From contig JASHOH010000158.1 in assembly GCA_030041215.1 (NCBI GenBank), positions 1 to 46,555 on the forward strand: DNA of 46,555 bases. The letters run 5' to 3'. This stretch comes from Candidatus Sulfotelmatobacter sp. (GTDB lineage Bacteria; Acidobacteriota; Terriglobia; Terriglobales; Acidobacteriaceae). The notes beneath the pieces are model-generated. The model worked only from the letters and a program-made list of their open reading frames with translations, did no database searches and had not been told where the DNA came from. Below, piece after piece: positions 42,632 to 46,555 of this stretch. Numbering within the stretch: the first letter of the stretch is position 1; the number at the start of each line of letters is the position of its first letter. Both the position numbers and the translations under genes were made by a program.

Positions 42632-43621
42632 ATGCCGTTTTCCGGGTTGACGCCTGTGCACTCGCACCTTAGGCTCAACCCGAGCGGGGGTACATTGAGT
42701 TCGACTCGCCAAGATCACAACGTTCTCCGCGTTACCAGAGAAGCGCGCGGACGCATTTCGGGAGATGGCGTTGAACTTGCATTCGGTTACTGGCCGGGCC
42801 GAGGCGCGCCCGTCGTCGCTCTTCATGGATTAACTGCCAACTACCTTAACTTTATCGGTGTGGCCGAATGCCTGCATTGCCGACTGCCGCTGCTGGGGTT
42901 CGATCTGAGAGGGCGTGGTGATTCCGACAAGCCAAACGGACCGTATGGGCTGGCACAGCATGGGCGCGATGTTGCCGCGGCGATGCGCGCCATGGGCTTG
43001 GGCGCGAGCATCATCGTGGGTCATTCCATGGGCGCATTCGTCGCAACCGCGCTGGCCGAGCAGAATCCTGAGCTGGTTTCGGGTCTAGTTCTGATTGACG
43101 GCGGCTATGTTCCGGCCATGCCTGTTGGCGGCGCGGCGGGCGGTCAGAATGCGGCGCTGCTCGAACGCATTTCGCAATTGAACCGAACTTATCCTTCACG
43201 AAAAAATTATCGCGAGTTTTGGCGCGGGCAGCCGCACTTTCCGTCGACGGACTGGAACCGGTGGGTGGAAGCGTTTCTCGATTATGAAGTCGGCGGCGAG
43301 TCGCCCGTGCAGCCGAAAGCCTCCTCCGCAGCCGTAATTGCCGATATGGCCGAAGTGCTTCAGCGCGACGCAATCGTTGCACGGCTGCGATCGATTCGCG
43401 TGCCGACGATTCTGGTTCGCGCTGTCAGCGGCTTTACGCCCGATCAGCCGCCCCTGTTTCCCGACAACGTCGTGGCGGAAATTCGCGACTGCGTGCCGCA
43501 TATTGAGGACCACAAAATTCCCGGCGCAACCCATTACACTCTGGCCCTGGGAGAAACCGCCGCGGCAAAGATTGCTGAGATCATTTGCGCTTTGGCGCAG
43601 CGTATTGCTTCGAAAGGTTGA
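42632..43621 (+). CDS. Alpha/beta hydrolase
   Basis: 329 residues. The alpha/beta-hydrolase pattern is complete: VVALHGLTANYLNFIGVAE (oxyanion HG), nucleophile Ser in IIVGHSMGAFVATALA, acid residue region VSGFTPDQPPLFP and His in IPGATHYTLALGE. ATG at 42632 has AGGAGGA directly upstream, although with only one base of spacing. The frame is open upstream into the receptor remnant. The depolymerase-like esterase gene begins 36 bp downstream, so the genes are probably one operon. Confidence 0.88.
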   Translation: MPFSGLTPVHSHLRLNPSGGTLSSTRQDHNVLRVTREARGRISGDGVELAFGYWPGRGAPVVALHGLTANYLNFIGVAECLHCRLPLLGFDLRGRGDSDKPNGPYGLAQHGRDVAAAMRAMGLGASIIVGHSMGAFVATALAEQNPELVSGLVLIDGGYVPAMPVGGAAGGQNAALLERISQLNRTYPSRKNYREFWRGQPHFPSTDWNRWVEAFLDYEVGGESPVQPKASSAAVIADMAEVLQRDAIVARLRSIRVPTILVRAVSGFTPDQPPLFPDNVVAEIRDCVPHIEDHKIPGATHYTLALGETAAAKIAEIICALAQRIASKG

Positions 43622-43657
43622 TTCGGTAAATCGACCATCGGAGGCGTTTCCAAGCAG

Positions 43658-44632
43658 ATGGCGAATCAGGACTGGATAAAAAGCTGCGCTCACGCGGCCG
43701 GCGGGACTCGCAATTACAAACTGTGGGTGCCTCCATCGCGGGATGTCCGCGAATCTGCTCCCCTGCTGATGCTGCTGCACGGCTGTACGCACAACGCCGA
43801 AGCAATGGCCGAGATTTCAGGGATGAACGAAGTTGCCGAAGCCAATCAGTTTCTCGTCGTCTATCCTGAGCAGCGGCGGCGCTCGAACCTGATGAAATGC
43901 TGGAACTGGTTCAATCCGAAACATCAATCGCGCGATGGGGGTGAACCTTCAATCCTGGCCGCGATCGTCGAGCAGGTTTGTGCCTCTCACAATATCGATT
44001 CAGATCGTATCTACGTCGCCGGAGTCTCCGCGGGCGGAGCCATGGCCGTGATTATGGCGGCCTGCTATCCCGATATTTTCTCCGGCCTGGCGGTTTGCGC
44101 GTGCGCTGAGTTCAAATCGGCAACGAGTATGTCGAGCGGGTTCAAGGTGATGAAACTTGGCGGCCCTGATCCTGCGCTGCAAGGCCAAGCTGCCTTCGAG
44201 GCAATGAAGCCTGGGCTGGCGCGAAAAAACAGGCAGCGCATGCCCGTGATTGTCTTTCATGGGACCGCCGATATCCGCGTAAACCCTGTGAATGCGGAGC
44301 AGATCATCGCGCAATGGAGTAAAACCAATTCCTGCCTGGCATCGCAAGACCGTGGGAACAGCGTTGAGTTATCGGAAAAAATTTCCGACTCGCAAGTACC
44401 CGGCGGTCGTGCTTATCAGAAGTACGTATACACCGATCAGAACGGCGATCTTCTGATGGAACGTTGGATGATCGAAGGCATGGGCCACGCCTGGCCGGGA
44501 TCACCGCGCGCTCATCAGTACGGTGATCCAAAAGCGCCCAGGGCGAGCGAAGAGATTTGGCGATTCTTCAAGGAATCACGATCAAAGTCACACGATGCTT
44601 CTGCGACAACGCAGATTGCAAGCGTCGAATGA
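43658..44632 (+). CDS. PHB depolymerase-like esterase (LpqC family)
   Basis: 324 residues, no signal peptide seen. LLMLLHGCTHNAEAMAEISG is the oxyanion loop, VAGVSAGGAMAVIMAACYPD carries the nucleophile Ser, VFHGTADIRVNPVNAEQI the acid residue and GMGHAWPGSP the catalytic His. These features define the poly(3-hydroxyalkanoate) depolymerase/feruloyl-esterase-like family. The substrate may be a polyester, oligomer or other ester. Nine bases separate its stop from the next gene. Confidence 0.9.
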   Translation: MANQDWIKSCAHAAGGTRNYKLWVPPSRDVRESAPLLMLLHGCTHNAEAMAEISGMNEVAEANQFLVVYPEQRRRSNLMKCWNWFNPKHQSRDGGEPSILAAIVEQVCASHNIDSDRIYVAGVSAGGAMAVIMAACYPDIFSGLAVCACAEFKSATSMSSGFKVMKLGGPDPALQGQAAFEAMKPGLARKNRQRMPVIVFHGTADIRVNPVNAEQIIAQWSKTNSCLASQDRGNSVELSEKISDSQVPGGRAYQKYVYTDQNGDLLMERWMIEGMGHAWPGSPRAHQYGDPKAPRASEEIWRFFKESRSKSHDASATTQIASVE

Positions 44633-44641
44633 GGCAACACC

Positions 44642-46180
44642 ATGAACATCGGTTCGCTTCTTCCCCGTCACGTACAGCACCGGCCTGATCACACCGCCGT
44701 CGTATTTGAAAGCTGCCGGCTGACGTTTCGCGAATTCAATCAGCGGGTGAATCGGCTGGCAAATGCCCTGTTGACTATGGGCCTGAAGAAAGGAGATAAA
44801 GTCGCGACCATCCTGCCGAATTGCTTGAGCCTGCTCGAAACTTATTGGGGCGCTGCCAAGATTGGCGCGGTCGTGGTCCCGCTCAGCCCCCTCTTGCGCG
44901 ATCGGGCATTGACCACACTCATTCGGGATTCAGATACACACTCTGTCATTGCGGGTCCCGATTTCGCAGAGCCGCTGATTTCGGTTCAGAAGGAAGTACA
45001 TCAGTTATCGCGCGATCACATCATTCTTACTGGAAATTCGCCGAGCGCCGGATTTCAGAATTACGATCAGCTCACAAAAGCTGCCAGCGAGGGCGAGCCG
45101 CCTTATACAGAAATTTCTGGCGACGATCCCTACAACATTATTTACAGCAGCGGCACGACCGGCTTGCCCAAGGGCATCGTGCTTACGCACTACATTCGTG
45201 CTGTCTACTGCATGTTGTTCGCTTCCACGTGGCGCATGACGCCCGAGAGCGTTGTGCTGCACGCCGGATCGATTGTTTTCAACGGCTCTTTTCTCACGCT
45301 GATGCCCTGGATGTATCTCGGCACGACTTACATTTTGCAGAAGAGTTTCGAGGCACGCGCCTTTGTGGAAGCGGTGGAACGAGAGCGGGTAACTCATGTG
45401 ATGATGGTGCCCTCGCAGATTGTCGGGCTTCTCAATTCGCCATACTTCTCCGCCGATGCGCTGAAGTTGCTTGAGATGATAGGCACGGTCGGCGCGCCTC
45501 TCCACGCCGAGCACAAGGAAAAACTCAATCGTGCTTTGCCCGATCGCTTTTATGAGCTTTACGGTCTGACCGAAGGCTTCATGACTGTCCTCGACAAAAC
45601 TCACTACGCGAGCAAGCCGACTTCGGTCGGCCTGGTTCAGCCGTTTTTCGAAATGCGGATCATCGACGAGCATGGCAAGGAGTTACCGCCGGGCGAGATC
45701 GGCGAAATTATCGGGCGCGGTCCAGCGCTGATGCCCGGTTATTACAAGCGGCCCGACCTGACTGCACAGGCGATCGTCGATGGTTGGCTTCACACCGGCG
45801 ATCTTGGCTACGTGGACGAAGATGGATTTCTGTATCTCGTCGATCGAAAGAAAGACATGATCATCAGCGGCGGCGTAAATGTGTTTCCCCGGGACATCGA
45901 GGAAATCATCGTGCAGCACCCATGCGTGGCGGAGGCGGCGGTGTTCGGCGTCCCGCACGAGAAATGGGGAGAAACTCCGCTGGCTGCGGTCATCTTGCGC
46001 GAACCGAGATCGATTACAGCCGAAGAACTCTGCGTCTGGATCAATGAGCGCGTAGATGCCAAGAACCAACGCGTGCAGTCGGTGGTCATCATGGAGGAGT
46101 TCCCCCGCAGCACCGCCGGCAAGACGCTCAAGCGAACGATGCGCGAACCCTACTGGGCGGGCCGGAATGAAAAACTATGA
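44642..46180 (+). CDS. Acyl-CoA ligase (AMP-binding family)
   Basis: 512 residues. P-loop-like motif [19 protein letters not shown]5 motif [12 protein letters not shown]7 motif [16 protein letters not shown] and catalytic Lys in [14 protein letters not shown] identify the ANL adenylating superfamily, most like fatty-acid or aromatic acid:CoA ligases. It would activate the acid released by the two upstream esterases as a CoA thioester. ATG at 44642; the stop of the esterase gene lies nine bases before it. Confidence 0.92.
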   Translation: MNIGSLLPRHVQHRPDHTAVVFESCRLTFREFNQRVNRLANALLTMGLKKGDKVATILPNCLSLLETYWGAAKIGAVVVPLSPLLRDRALTTLIRDSDTHSVIAGPDFAEPLISVQKEVHQLSRDHIILTGNSPSAGFQNYDQLTKAASEGEPPYTEISGDDPYNIIYSSGTTGLPKGIVLTHYIRAVYCMLFASTWRMTPESVVLHAGSIVFNGSFLTLMPWMYLGTTYILQKSFEARAFVEAVERERVTHVMMVPSQIVGLLNSPYFSADALKLLEMIGTVGAPLHAEHKEKLNRALPDRFYELYGLTEGFMTVLDKTHYASKPTSVGLVQPFFEMRIIDEHGKELPPGEIGEIIGRGPALMPGYYKRPDLTAQAIVDGWLHTGDLGYVDEDGFLYLVDRKKDMIISGGVNVFPRDIEEIIVQHPCVAEAAVFGVPHEKWGETPLAAVILREPRSITAEELCVWINERVDAKNQRVQSVVIMEEFPRSTAGKTLKRTMREPYWAGRNEKL

Positions 46181-46346
46181 CTGCGCCCTCGAGGTCTGGC
46201 ACCGTCCCTCGCCTGCCCCGCTTTATGATGTGCTTCCTCTTGCATGCGCGCACTCTCTGACGCAAGGCTAGAGCCGCGACTGTCAGCTTTCCGTTTTCCT
46301 TCGCAGACAACCCCCGGCTGCTGTGCCGTAGTTGTCTGTTCGGCGG
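46181..46346. other. Intergenic region, nothing recognised
   Basis: 166 bp; no supported gene, promoter or repeat. Confidence 0.4.
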
Positions 46347-46555
46347 ATGCACTTGCAAAAGACCTCCGCGCGCTCCTATATTCCCGAGATCCCGTGGAAT
46401 GACGGCTGCACCAGCCAGCTCGTCTACACAGACCCAATTTTGAGCGGCGGAATTTACACGCAATCCTGGGGTCCCTCTGGCTTCTGCAACACAAAACTCG
46501 GCAAAAGCGTTTTTTTTAAGTACTCCGTAAGCGGCAGCGGAGGCCCCAGCACCTG
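46347..46555 (+). pseudogene. Fragment of a second S53 (pro-kumamolisin) peptidase, open at the right edge
   Basis: From about 46365 the frame encodes SARSYIPEIPWNDGCTSQLV, ... GPSGFCNTKLG ... VSGSGGPST, which I recognise as an internal segment of acidobacterial pro-kumamolisin-type catalytic domains. There is no homologous sequence before it: an in-frame stop lies at 46329-46331. The ATG at 46347 therefore starts mid-domain. It is a 5'-truncated remnant, or a frameshifted gene whose upstream part is unrecognisable. The frame continues to the window end. Confidence 0.6.

Noticed and set aside
1-46555. CRISPR arrays, tRNA or rRNA genes
   Set aside because: No regularly spaced repeats with unique spacers, and no cloverleaf or rRNA signature was recognised by eye. 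A covariance-model scan would be decisive.

Overview
The window looks like a chromosomal segment of an acidobacterium (Acidobacteriota, probably class Terriglobia). This is inferred from gene content, not from a marker gene. The clues are a secreted pro-kumamolisin S53 peptidase plus a fragment of a second one, the C-terminal remnant of an Oar-type TonB-dependent receptor, many small lineage-type hypothetical proteins, moderately high GC, and abundant short dispersed hairpin repeats. No rRNA, tRNA, CRISPR array or intact insertion sequence was recognised.

Layout. Positions 1-3000 are a decayed accessory patch: a partial EVE-domain/nuclease-like gene, a small helix-turn-helix gene, and a cut-off 'FLNIPYD' gene. 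A frameshifted MshEN-like gene and an OmpR-type response regulator missing its C-terminal wing follow. Positions 3160-12722 carry ordinary housekeeping and accessory genes: pgeF, a divergent HxlR regulator/VOC-protein pair with a clear operator, a DoxX-like protein, a RibD/DHFR-like reductase, a BNR-repeat protein next to a MoaD/ThiS-like protein, a DUF4139 protein and apt. Positions 12724-21603 hold acyP, efp (with an unusual loop-tip residue), a YtxH protein, an AMIN-domain protein, a PilZ protein, trpG and trpE (convergent, separated), a metallo-beta-lactamase-fold hydrolase and gdhA.

The most striking region is 22300-31340. Six co-directional genes encode a small Cys-containing protein, a monohaem cytochrome c, a NapC/NirT-like hexahaem cytochrome (one CX3CH site), a 19-haem cytochrome with a membrane anchor, a cytochrome b, and a 13-haem cytochrome c fused to a second cytochrome b. 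They end in two strong terminators and are followed by a convergent CRP-type regulator gene. The same palindrome, GTGA-N6-TCAC, occurs three times upstream of the cytochrome genes and once upstream of the regulator, whose recognition helix carries the CRP-like R-E-x-x-x-R residues. This is read as a self-contained CRP-controlled, quinone-linked electron-transfer module. Its terminal electron donor or acceptor is not visible here.

Positions 31430-46555 contain a PAS hybrid histidine kinase, moaA with an in-frame insertion of repeat DNA, and a membrane ETF:menaquinone oxidoreductase-like iron-sulfur protein facing etfBA, with a VapBC-type toxin-antitoxin pair wedged between. The S53 peptidase comes next, then a compact alpha/beta-hydrolase / PHB-depolymerase-like esterase / acyl-CoA ligase operon. 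The window ends in a fragment of another S53 peptidase.
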